Shown here: one piece after another, positions 5,949-14,015 of the stretch
Layout: every line of letters begins with the position of its first letter
Position numbering within the stretch: the first letter of the stretch is position 1
Origin: Bacteroidales bacterium UBA1680
Lineage (GTDB): Bacteria > Bacteroidota > Bacteroidia > Bacteroidales > UBA932
DNA: 64,000 nucleotides
Assembly (NCBI GenBank): GCA_002320605.1
Contig: DCKG01000015.1
Coordinates: forward strand, 158,759 to 222,758
Direction: 5' to 3'
The notes under the pieces: model-generated
What the model saw: the letters and a program-made list of their open reading frames with translations, nothing else
Databases searched by the model: none
What the model was told of the DNA's origin: nothing
Made by a program: the position numbers and the translations under genes

Positions 5949-7858
5949 TGCCTGCCAATATTTTCCCAATCCTGGCTGCTCAAGCATCGCCTGAAGTAAT
6001 AGACCGCATACCATCTTCGTTCAGCCACTTCGTCATTCCTTTCGTCGCCGGCATCACGTTTTTCCTGGTCTGGATATTCGTGGGTTTCATCAGGGTGATC
6101 ACTCAGCTGAGCCATGAGGAGAGGGTGAAATTCTGGACTTCCTTGCTGAATCCAATCACCGCCGGCAAGAACATAAGAGACCTGTTCTGCGACTGCCTAT
6201 TCCATACCAAAATTTGGCAGCGGAAGCCTCTGCTGGGCTATATGCATTCTGCCATAGCCTTCGGCTGGTTCATGCTGATAGTGCTGGGGCATATCGAAGT
6301 GGCGCTTTTCGTGCCTAAGCATCTAAGCTACGGGGAAGGAGGACTCTTTTACCCTATTTTTTACAGGTACTTCGTGTGGATAAGGCCAGGGCATGAGAGC
6401 CTGCGCGGAGCTTTCTTCTTCTTTCTGATGGATTTCTTCCTACTGTACGTGCTTACTGGCATAGGCCTGGCAATGTTCAAGCGGTTCAGGTCCATAGTGC
6501 TTGGAATGCGTCACACCACCAAGCCGTCGCTCGCAGACCGGGTTGCCCTGTACAGCCTCTGGATGATATTCCCTCTGAGGCTTCTGGCGGAAAGCTTTAC
6601 TGCTGACCTCAGCGGTGGCAGTTTCCTCACTATGGGGATGAACCACCTGCTGCACTTCCTGTTCGGCGACAAGCTCTATTTTCAGCCTTTCTGGTGGGCA
6701 TATTCAATTTGCCTGGGCACCTTTTTCGCGGCCATGCCGTTCTCCAGATACATGCACATCTTGACCGAGGTGCTGTGGATATTGTTCAGGAACGCCGGCT
6801 TGAAGCCTTCTCATCCTCGCAAAGGCGTGGCGGAAGCGGAGATTTACGCCTGCTCCAGCTGCGGACTCTGCCTGGATGCCTGCCCGATGAACGTGCAGAA
6901 GAAGAATTTGAAATATTCATCGGTGTATTTCATAAGGTTTCTCCGCAGGCATAACGAGCGCAAGATTGCCGAAATCGCCGACAAGTGTCTGATGTGCGAC
7001 AAATGCCATGCGCTGTGTCCGGTGAGCGTGGACGCACCAGCCCTGCGCCGCGCCCAGAGGCAGACCACCAACGACCACCTGCCTTACGACTATTCCTACC
7101 TCGCTACAGTTCCGGTGAAATTGTATGAACCAGCCACCCCACGTCATCTTGAACGTGATGCAGGATCTAATTCCTCAAAAGTCCTCTACTTCGCCGGATG
7201 CATGAGCCATCTGACACCGAGAATAATAAAAGCCGTCGAAGACATATTCAAAAAAGCTGGCATCGAATATGTTTTCGCAGATCGCGAAGGAGGAATATGC
7301 TGCGGCAGACCCCTTCTGCTGGCTGGAAAGAAGGAAGCCGCGGCAAAGACGATGGACGCAAACAAGAGCATGATCAAGGCATCAGGATGCAAGACGCTGG
7401 TGCTTTCCTGCCCGATATGCTACAAAGTCTTCAAAGAGGAATATAACCTAGTAGGCATCAGAGTAGTGCACTACACGCAATATTTCAAAGAGCTTATCGA
7501 AGCAGGAAAATTGAATGTCGTCAAGTCGCAAGAAAGAATAGTCTACCACGACCCTTGTGAGCTTGGGCGAGGATGCAATGTGTATGAAGAGCCTCGAACC
7601 GTGCTGAGGCAAGTCGGGAACCTGGTGAAGGCCGGCCATGAGTACGACGAGAGCATCTGCTGCGGAGGCAGCCTCGGCAGCCTGACCCTTAGCCAGAATG
7701 ACCGCCGGAAAATCACGGACGCAGCCATCAAAGACCTCACCGTAGCTTCGCCTGAGACGATAGTCACTGCCTGCCCACTCTGTCTGAAGACCTTCAGCGA
7801 ACGCTCCACCGTCCCAGTGAAAGACTTCGCCGAAGTCCTCACCAAGTGCGTTGCCTGA
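5945..7858 (+). CDS. Membrane-bound HdrE-HdrD (DsrM-DsrK-like) fusion iron-sulfur oxidoreductase
   Basis: A 637-residue fusion. Residues 1-290 hold several transmembrane helices of the NarI/HdrE/DsrM cytochrome b type with candidate heme His residues (LLGYMHSAIAFGWF, VLGHIEV, MNHLLHFLF). Residues about 303-359 carry two 4Fe-4S motifs (CSSCGLCLDACP and CLMCDKCHALCP). Residues about 415-630 carry two cysteine-rich CCG repeats (FAGCMSHLTP...GGICCGRP...SCPICYK and HDPCELGRGC...ESICCGGSL...ACPLC), as in HdrD and DsrK. The protein should exchange electrons between the quinone pool and the cytoplasmic Hdr-like subunits. Residues 400-408 are encoded by an in-frame copy of the dispersed palindromic repeat, placed in the linker between the ferredoxin and CCG parts. 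The physiological substrate is unknown. Confidence 0.82.
   Translation: MMPANIFPILAAQASPEVIDRIPSSFSHFVIPFVAGITFFLVWIFVGFIRVITQLSHEERVKFWTSLLNPITAGKNIRDLFCDCLFHTKIWQRKPLLGYMHSAIAFGWFMLIVLGHIEVALFVPKHLSYGEGGLFYPIFYRYFVWIRPGHESLRGAFFFFLMDFFLLYVLTGIGLAMFKRFRSIVLGMRHTTKPSLADRVALYSLWMIFPLRLLAESFTADLSGGSFLTMGMNHLLHFLFGDKLYFQPFWWAYSICLGTFFAAMPFSRYMHILTEVLWILFRNAGLKPSHPRKGVAEAEIYACSSCGLCLDACPMNVQKKNLKYSSVYFIRFLRRHNERKIAEIADKCLMCDKCHALCPVSVDAPALRRAQRQTTNDHLPYDYSYLATVPVKLYEPATPRHLERDAGSNSSKVLYFAGCMSHLTPRIIKAVEDIFKKAGIEYVFADREGGICCGRPLLLAGKKEAAAKTMDANKSMIKASGCKTLVLSCPICYKVFKEEYNLVGIRVVHYTQYFKELIEAGKLNVVKSQERIVYHDPCELGRGCNVYEEPRTVLRQVGNLVKAGHEYDESICCGGSLGSLTLSQNDRRKITDAAIKDLTVASPETIVTACPLCLKTFSERSTVPVKDFAEVLTKCVA
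7142..7168 (+). repeat. Palindromic repeat inserted in frame in a coding sequence
   Basis: The 27 nt agree at 24 positions with the intergenic repeat at 8833-8859 (CGTCATC, TGAAC, TGAT and CAGGATCT are shared). They encode R400-S408 (RHLERDAGS) of the membrane oxidoreductase without changing frame, in a probable interdomain linker. Confidence 0.7.
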
Positions 7859-7925
7859 CCACCAGGCCGACGGCAACAGCGAGCGACAGGATGACAAAGC
7901 GATAGTTTCTTGCTTAGATGCAAGA

Positions 7926-7956
7926 TTTGAATTTCCTACCTTATTTTCTATTTTTG
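7926..7956 (+). promoter_or_regulatory. Promoter of the ECF sigma gene
   Basis: TTTG at 7926-7929, a 19-nt spacer and TATTTTTG at 7949-7956 give a full match to the Bacteroidota promoter pattern. The predicted transcript start near 7962 lies upstream of the two candidate ATG codons (7989, 8016) and rules out the TTG at 7851 as start from this promoter. Confidence 0.65.
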
Positions 7957-7988
7957 TAACGAGCAAAACGGCAGAAGTATTAACCCAA

Positions 7989-8603
7989 ATGGCACGGCGG
8001 CGAAAGCAGGAATATATGGATGAGTTAAGAACAAAAATATCTCCTCCTGACATCAGGTCTGGCAAAGACTTCGGTGATTTCTACAATAATTTCTATCCCA
8101 GATTCGTCCATTATGCCTTTTATTATGTAAGAGACACCGCCACTGCCGAAGATATAGCAAGTAATGCGATTCTTGAGTACTGGGTGAAAAAAGATTCTCT
8201 AAAAACTGACTCAGATGCCCTGGGCTGGATGCTCACTGTAGTCAAGAACAAATGCCTGAACTATTTGAAACACCTTAAAGTCATACAGGAATTCGACAAA
8301 AGTAGCAATAGACAGTACGAATGGGAAATAACATCCAGGATTCAGATCTTGGAAGATGCCACCTACAGCAAAATCTTCTCTGGTGAGATTGTCGGAATAA
8401 TAGAAAAGACGCTTGATAAACTTCCTGAAACCACCAGGAACATATTCAGAATGAACCGTCTGCAGAACAAAAGCCGAAAAGAAATCGCTCGACAGCTAAA
8501 TGTATCTGTGCAGGCAGTCGACTACCATGTGAACAAGAGCTTGAAGATGCTTATGGCTCAATTAAAAGAATATTTCCCTGTCTTAGTTTTTTTCATTTCC
8601 TGA
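7989..8603 (+). CDS. ECF RNA polymerase sigma factor (sigma-70 family, SusCD-associated)
   Basis: About 204 residues. Region 2 is visible in FGDFYNNFYPRFVHYAFYYV followed by ...DTATAEDIASNAILEYW; region 4 in LDKLPETTRNIFRMNRLQNK followed by SRKEIARQLNVSVQAVDYHVNKSLKML, a helix-turn-helix. This is the form of ECF sigma that works with a FecR anti-sigma factor in Bacteroidota glycan loci. ATG 7989 or 8016 (MDELRT) may be the true start; both lie behind the promoter. The expected partner FecR is 1 kb downstream instead of adjacent. It presumably activates the susC operon when its TonB transducer is occupied. Confidence 0.88.
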   Translation: MARRRKQEYMDELRTKISPPDIRSGKDFGDFYNNFYPRFVHYAFYYVRDTATAEDIASNAILEYWVKKDSLKTDSDALGWMLTVVKNKCLNYLKHLKVIQEFDKSSNRQYEWEITSRIQILEDATYSKIFSGEIVGIIEKTLDKLPETTRNIFRMNRLQNKSRKEIARQLNVSVQAVDYHVNKSLKMLMAQLKEYFPVLVFFIS

Positions 8604-8642
8604 CTTGCATCAAGATAACCGTGTTTTGAGATGCTAGGGATT

Positions 8643-8795
8643 GGGACCGTACGGATGGCGTTTCGTAAACAATTGGGTACCAAATTGTTTGTAAGTGGTT
8701 ATAGCACGGTCCCCATTCCATCATGCAGACCGTACGCAAGCCTTTCGTAACTTATTAATTGTGAATAGGCATTTTTACAATGCCCGTACGGTCCC
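8643..8795. repeat. 153-bp element with 12-bp terminal inverted repeats, two tandem hairpin units
   Basis: GGGACCGTACGG (8643-8654) and its exact reverse complement (8784-8795) bound the element. Inside are a second inverted pair, ACGGTC (8706-8711) and GACCGT (8729-8734), and a 24-nt near-perfect palindrome around GGTACC near 8679. The halves 8645-8714 and 8729-8795 look like diverged tandem copies sharing ACCGTACG and TTTCGTAA. No open reading frame and no clear target-site duplication were seen. It could be a MITE-like element or a structured RNA. Confidence 0.5.
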
Positions 8796-8832
8796 GTTAT
8801 CCAGAACTGGAAATGATCTATTCGACTCACTC

Positions 8833-8940
8833 CGTCATCCTGAACTTGATTCAGGATCTGTTCTTCGCAAGCCTAGATACCGGATCGAGTCCGGATGACG
8901 GGGATAAACGAGCCTAGATTCCTGGTCAAGCCCGGATGAC
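8833..8940. repeat. Composite palindromic repeats
   Basis: A CCTGAACTTGATTCAGG palindrome (8839-8855) and CGGATCGAGTCCGG (8881-8894) are linked by GCCTAGAT-type spacers and end in ATGACGG, followed by a third half copy (8911-8940). These are the same units as at 1-138 and 1053-1190 but in the opposite order. Confidence 0.7.
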
Positions 8941-9627
8941 TGAAGGATGGACATTTTCTCCCGTCAACGTGAAATGTGGGGCTGTCGGCGAGGCTGTGGT
9001 CGATGTGGTTGCAAAGTATTATCCATGTCCTCGCTTAGAAGGACGAGAATTTATGGGCGACAGTATAGTGCCACCGGCTGGCTTGTAATGAAGAACTGCA
9101 TCGCCCACCCGGTTTCCAGAACCAGGGTTGGCAATGGGGATACGTGTCCTCGGCGCTTATAATGAATATCACCATTGCCTACGATTGTGAATAATCGAAA
9201 TCTATCTTCAAGGTTTCACAAAACCTTGTCGACGATGCTAATAAAGAATCGCGTACGGATATTCAAACCCTCAGGAAGAAGTGTCTCGCATAACGCTGTC
9301 GAGGCAGGCTGCACAGAAGTGCCTAGGGAAGGGCATGTCTCGACATCGAGGCCTCCCTAGAGCCACGTTGTCGACCGACACACCTTTGCAGAGCCTCCAG
9401 AAGGACATACTCCGACAGCACTTTGCGAAATTCCACCACTCTCATCCTGATGACGAAGGAGAAGCGAGCATAGATTCCGGGTCAAGCCCGGATGACGGTA
9501 GGGAGAAGATGGCATGAGGGAAAAACTGAGGGGATAAGGGGTAAAGCCAAATTAGGGGAAAAGTCAATTTTTCTTTTTGGTTTTTTGGGAGTCTTGTTGT
9601 TCTTTTATTGCATTAAAGCAATATGGA
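8941..9627. other. Non-coding stretch between the sigma and FecR genes
   Basis: No gene with recognisable family features was found on either strand. It contains a stem-loop with 7-bp arms (CTAGGGA at 9323-9329 and TCCCTAG at 9354-9360), several CTCG/CGAG inverted pairs between 9285 and 9390, and a half copy of the dispersed repeat at 9441-9499 (ATTCCGGGTCAAGCCCGGAT). The long leader may derive from degraded sequence; no parent gene can be named. Confidence 0.4.
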
Positions 9628-10584
9628 ATGAAAATCAACCACAAGTCATTAACCCGATATTTCCAAGGAAAATCTACCGACAAGGAGAAAGATGCGATCC
9701 AGGAATGGGCAGAAAGCAGTTCCGAGAATTGGAATATGTTCGTTCGCGAACGTGCTCTCTTTGATGCGGGAGTCCTGCTTGGCGGCGGAACCAATGCGGG
9801 AGCTCTGTCTGACAAAAGCACCGGAAAAAGCAGAGAACATATTCATAAATTCCGTCGTCTCCTGTCGATTGCGGCAGCTGCCGCAATGATCATATTCTTC
9901 ATATTCATAGCAAGAGACAACTACTCACTCAGGCAGCAAGGGCAGCAGCTTCAGAAAATTGCCGTTCCTAGCGGGAACAGGACTAATGTCACTCTCCCTG
10001 ACGGCACTAGCGTATGGCTCAGCTCCAACACTTCCCTATCCTACCCATCCTCATTCACAGGGGCAAAGAGGGAAATTACATTGAGCGGAGAAGGCTATTT
10101 CGAGGTTGTAAAATCGAACAAGCCTTTCATAGTGAAGACTTCCAAATACAATGTAGAAGTCCTAGGAACAGTTTTCGATGTCGAAGCTTACAGCAATTCA
10201 GACAGATTCGTGACTAACCTGTACGAAGGGACAGTCAAAATTTACAAGCCAGAAGACGACAAGGCGGTATTCCTGAGCCCAGGCCAGACTGCCGAGAGCA
10301 AGAATGGCTCTCTCGTAGTGACTTCCACTGTAGGCACAGAGGACTACATGTGGAAAGATGGACTCATCTATCTAGGTGACAAGTCGTTCGGCGAAATCAT
10401 GTCCGCATTCGAGAAGTTTTTCGGCGTGAAAATAATTATTGAGAACGATGCCGTGAACAGTCTCAGCTATGACGGGAAGCTGAGAATTACAGATGGAATC
10501 GAGCATGCCTTGAAAGTCCTTCAAAAAGATTTCCCTTTCAAGTACGAGATAAATGAAGACGGAGATACGATAACTATCAGATAA
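9628..10584 (+). CDS. FecR-family anti-sigma factor
   Basis: About 318 residues. A short cytoplasmic N-terminal sigma-binding region (LTRYFQGKSTDKEKDAIQEW, the ASD-like segment) is followed by one transmembrane helix (about 82-101, rich in I/F/A), then a periplasmic FecR domain (RTNVTLPDGTSVWLSSNTSL, GEGYFEV, PFIVKTSKYNVEVLGTVFDV, LSPGQTA) and a C-terminal DUF4974 domain (FEKFFGVKIII...). It should hold the ECF sigma inactive until the SusC/FecA-like transducer signals. The ATG at 9628 is chosen since the 17 residues before it are unlike FecR. It lies 41 nt before the susC gene. The family call is firm. Confidence 0.9.
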   Translation: MKINHKSLTRYFQGKSTDKEKDAIQEWAESSSENWNMFVRERALFDAGVLLGGGTNAGALSDKSTGKSREHIHKFRRLLSIAAAAAMIIFFIFIARDNYSLRQQGQQLQKIAVPSGNRTNVTLPDGTSVWLSSNTSLSYPSSFTGAKREITLSGEGYFEVVKSNKPFIVKTSKYNVEVLGTVFDVEAYSNSDRFVTNLYEGTVKIYKPEDDKAVFLSPGQTAESKNGSLVVTSTVGTEDYMWKDGLIYLGDKSFGEIMSAFEKFFGVKIIIENDAVNSLSYDGKLRITDGIEHALKVLQKDFPFKYEINEDGDTITIR

Positions 10585-10625
10585 CCAATAGATAACTCAC
10601 AATATTCACATTAATAAACGCTAAA

Positions 10626-13600
10626 ATGTCAATGAAAAGATCCAAAGCAAAAGGGATCGCGATTCCTGCGAACCCATTGATGACGAAACTTAGCAGTCTG
10701 CTCACAGTAGTGACATGTTTACTGCTAGTTTTCTCCCCTCTTGCCTCAGCCTCTCAGGTAAATCCTGACAAGGCTAGGGTTACGATGAACAAGCAGAATG
10801 CATCGCTGGAAACAGTCCTGAAAGACATAGAGAGCCAGACCGGAGTCTTGTTCGTATCGAATTCGAAGGATGTGGACTTGAGACTTCCTGTGTCAATCAA
10901 CGTAAGAAACGAGCTGCTTCTGAATGTTTTAGACAATATTTTCAAAGGTACCGGCATCTCTTACCAGATTGAAGGCATCAACGTCATTCTTTCGAAACAG
11001 AAGCTTAGCACCACACAGCAAGATAAAGCGAATAAACTTTCAGGTTCCATTGTCGACAAAAATGGAGCTCCCGTCATAGGCGCTGGAGTTACCATAACAG
11101 GAACGACGACTGGAGCTGTGACAGACGAGAATGGAAACTTCACTCTCGAAGCGAAGCCAAGCGATGAATTGACAGTCTCATGCATAGGCTATGTTACTCA
11201 GAAGATTGCCTTGGATGGGAAGAGCAACATAAACATCGTGCTCGCTGAAGACAAAGAACTTCTTGATGAAGTAGTCGTCATAGGATACGGTTCTGCAAGG
11301 AAAGGCGACCTCACCGGCCCTATCTCTAGCGTGAAAGGAGAAAGCCTCACCGAACGCTCAACCCAGATGCTGTCTACAGCCATGCAAGGGCAGCTGTCAG
11401 GCGTGCAAGTCACTCGCTCATCCGGCGGACCTGGAAGCGGAGCGACAATCAGGGTTCGCGGCGTAACTACAATGTCGAACAACGATCCTCTCGTTATTAT
11501 CGACGGAGTGCCTGGGAGCTTGAACGACGTCATCGCTTCCGATGTTGAAACGATGAGCGTATTCAAGGATGCCGCTTCTGCATCTATCTATGGTTCCAGA
11601 GCCGCAGCAGGCGTAATCGTGATTACCACGAAGAGAGCGGCGAAAGATAAGTTCAACATTGACTATTCCTATGAATATTCCATCGACAAGCCTACGACAA
11701 GACCTTCCAATGGCGACGTGATAGACTGGATGAACGTCCAGAACGAGGTGAAATGGAACGACGGGGCATCTAACCCATATTCACAATATTCCCAAGAGAC
11801 GATTAACTCTTGGATGGAAAACAACGCCAAGGATCCTTACCATTATCCGAACACGGACTGGGTTGATCTGCTTCTGAAAAAGACGACATCTCACCAGCAG
11901 CACAACCTGAACGTGATTGGCGGAACGGACAAACTGAGATCCAAATTCTCATTCACGTACCAGACTGGCAACGGCTACTACGAGCACAAGTCCTATGATA
12001 GATACGCTGGTCGCATGAATAACGATTTCAACATCACTCCATGGCTACATGCAGCCCTGGACGTGCATTTCTCCACTTCCGAAAGCATTTCTCCTTCCAC
12101 GGTCAACCCTATTTATGGGGCCTACCTAGTAACGTCATATTATAACCCTTACTGGGAGGACGGAAGATATGCAGACGTGAAGGATGGCGCAAACTATCTT
12201 GCCGCGTTGAAAGACGGAGGCACGAACAGCGGGAAATACTACAAATTCGGCGGAAAGCTTCAGCTGGACGTCACTCCTTTCAAAGGTCTAACCCTCTCAG
12301 CAGTTTTCGCTCCAGAGTTCACATTCTACAAAGGGAAAAATTTCCAGAAGGCCGTCAACGTCTATTATGAAAACGGCTCATCAATCACTACTCAATTCTG
12401 TAAGGCTACTAGCCTTACGGAAAGCAGGAATGACACGAACAGCCGTACCTATCAGTTCTACGCCAACTATAAGGGCAGCTGGGGCGATCACTCTGTAAGC
12501 GCCATGGCTGGATACGAAGGGTTCACGTACAAATGGGAAAACGAAGGCGCTTGGAGAAACAACTACACTCTAGACACATACCCTTACCTGAATATAGGGC
12601 CTGAGGATTATCAATATAATTCCGGCAATGCAGGTCACAACGCATACGAATCAGTGTTTGGCCGGGTGATATATTCATTTAAAGAGCGTTACATCCTGCA
12701 GGCGAACATCCGCGGCGACGGTTCCTCGCGATTCTCTTCAAAATATCGCTGGGGCGCCTTCCCTTCCGTCTCGGCAGGCTGGGTGGCTTCTGCGGAGCCT
12801 TGGTTCCCAAGCACATGGAAAATTGATTTCCTGAAGCTTAGAGCCTCACTCGGAACTCTCGGAAATGAAAGAATAAGCAGCTCCGAATTCCCTTATCAGG
12901 CCTTGATGACTTTTGGGAACAGCTATATGTACGACAAGTCCAAGAATTCGGTTGTTGCAGTACAGAATGCAGCCCAAGTTTACTATGCGTTCGACGACAT
13001 AACATGGGAAACGACCAAGACTTATGGTGTTGGCTTGGACATGAATATGCTAGGCAGCAGGCTGAACTTCACTGGCGACCTCTATTACAAGAAGACATCC
13101 GACATGCTTCTCACTCTCGGATTCCCTTCCTACGTAGGATTCTCTGCGCCTACTCAGAATGCCGGCGACATGCATACGAAAGGGTGGGAAATTGAGATCG
13201 GCTGGCACGACCAGATTGGCGAAGTGTCATACGGCGCAAGCTTCAATCTCTCCGACTACCGCTCGAAGATGGGCTATCTCGGCGACAAGAAGACAGTGAA
13301 CGGGAATTACCTCCTGGAAAAAGGATCGTACTATAATGAATGGTACATGTACAAGACTGATGGATTGTTCATTACTGACGCAGACTTGTACGATACCGAC
13401 GGCAACAAGTACCCAACGCTTACTCGCAACGACAAAGCTGGTAACATCAAATACGTTGATGTCAAAGAGGATGGCGTGATAAATGCGGACGATAAGGTGA
13501 AACTTGGAAACTCTCAGCCTGAATATATCTTCGGCGGCAACATCTACGCAGGATGGAAGGCTTTTGACTTGTCGGTATCCTTCCAAGGAGTCGGACATCG

Positions 13601-14003
13601 TAAGGTTCTGTACAGCTCGGACTGGATTCAGCCTTTGAAAGAGCAGTGGGGCGCCGTTCCTTCTCTTCTGCTCGGCAACTACTGGAGCCAGAATAATACC
13701 GAGGCACAGAATAGGAAATCAAAGTATCCTCGTCTGACATACACGAATACGACAAACACTTACACAGGCTCCGACTTCTGGCTATTCAATGGCGGATATT
13801 TCAGAATCAAGAACATAACTCTCGGCTACACCCTTCCAGAAAATCTTCTTCACAAGGTTTTCGTGAAAGGCCTGAGGGTGTACTTTACCGTAACCGATCT
13901 GCCGGCAATTAGCAATTATCCGAAGGGATGGGATCCTGAAGTGGGTTCGTGGTCAGATTTCATTTCCACTTCATACACGTTTGGAGCAAGGATCAACTTC
14001 TAA
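10626..14003 (+). CDS. SusC/RagA-family TonB-dependent transporter with STN signalling domain
   Basis: A 1125-residue outer-membrane protein. In order: signal peptide (about 1-44), an STN/secretin-type signalling domain (about 52-108), a carboxypeptidase-like regulatory domain (about 138-210, SIVDKNGAPVIGAGVTI), a TonB box (DEVVVIGYG, about 213-221), the plug (about 225-335, with SSGGPGSGATIRVRG) and a 22-strand barrel ending in an aromatic residue (ARINF). The STN domain explains the nearby sigma/FecR pair: it is expected to contact FecR and trigger the sigma factor. It imports a glycan or glycoconjugate with its SusD partner, 12 nt downstream. Substrate cannot be read from the sequence. Confidence 0.93.
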   Translation: MSMKRSKAKGIAIPANPLMTKLSSLLTVVTCLLLVFSPLASASQVNPDKARVTMNKQNASLETVLKDIESQTGVLFVSNSKDVDLRLPVSINVRNELLLNVLDNIFKGTGISYQIEGINVILSKQKLSTTQQDKANKLSGSIVDKNGAPVIGAGVTITGTTTGAVTDENGNFTLEAKPSDELTVSCIGYVTQKIALDGKSNINIVLAEDKELLDEVVVIGYGSARKGDLTGPISSVKGESLTERSTQMLSTAMQGQLSGVQVTRSSGGPGSGATIRVRGVTTMSNNDPLVIIDGVPGSLNDVIASDVETMSVFKDAASASIYGSRAAAGVIVITTKRAAKDKFNIDYSYEYSIDKPTTRPSNGDVIDWMNVQNEVKWNDGASNPYSQYSQETINSWMENNAKDPYHYPNTDWVDLLLKKTTSHQQHNLNVIGGTDKLRSKFSFTYQTGNGYYEHKSYDRYAGRMNNDFNITPWLHAALDVHFSTSESISPSTVNPIYGAYLVTSYYNPYWEDGRYADVKDGANYLAALKDGGTNSGKYYKFGGKLQLDVTPFKGLTLSAVFAPEFTFYKGKNFQKAVNVYYENGSSITTQFCKATSLTESRNDTNSRTYQFYANYKGSWGDHSVSAMAGYEGFTYKWENEGAWRNNYTLDTYPYLNIGPEDYQYNSGNAGHNAYESVFGRVIYSFKERYILQANIRGDGSSRFSSKYRWGAFPSVSAGWVASAEPWFPSTWKIDFLKLRASLGTLGNERISSSEFPYQALMTFGNSYMYDKSKNSVVAVQNAAQVYYAFDDITWETTKTYGVGLDMNMLGSRLNFTGDLYYKKTSDMLLTLGFPSYVGFSAPTQNAGDMHTKGWEIEIGWHDQIGEVSYGASFNLSDYRSKMGYLGDKKTVNGNYLLEKGSYYNEWYMYKTDGLFITDADLYDTDGNKYPTLTRNDKAGNIKYVDVKEDGVINADDKVKLGNSQPEYIFGGNIYAGWKAFDLSVSFQGVGHRKVLYSSDWIQPLKEQWGAVPSLLLGNYWSQNNTEAQNRKSKYPRLTYTNTTNTYTGSDFWLFNGGYFRIKNITLGYTLPENLLHKVFVKGLRVYFTVTDLPAISNYPKGWDPEVGSWSDFISTSYTFGARINF

Positions 14004-14015
14004 AATTTAACAGCC

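Noticed and set aside
2775..7858. True heterodisulfide reductase acting on CoM-S-S-CoB
   Set aside because: No methanogenesis genes are present and Bacteroidota lack these coenzymes; only the architecture is shared.
7851..7988. TTG-started extension of the ECF sigma gene
   Set aside because: It begins inside the previous gene, lies upstream of a consensus promoter and does not resemble sigma region 2.
8947..9517. Short ORFs between the sigma and FecR genes
   Set aside because: Arginine/cysteine-rich translations without family features; the region is full of repeats and inverted arms.
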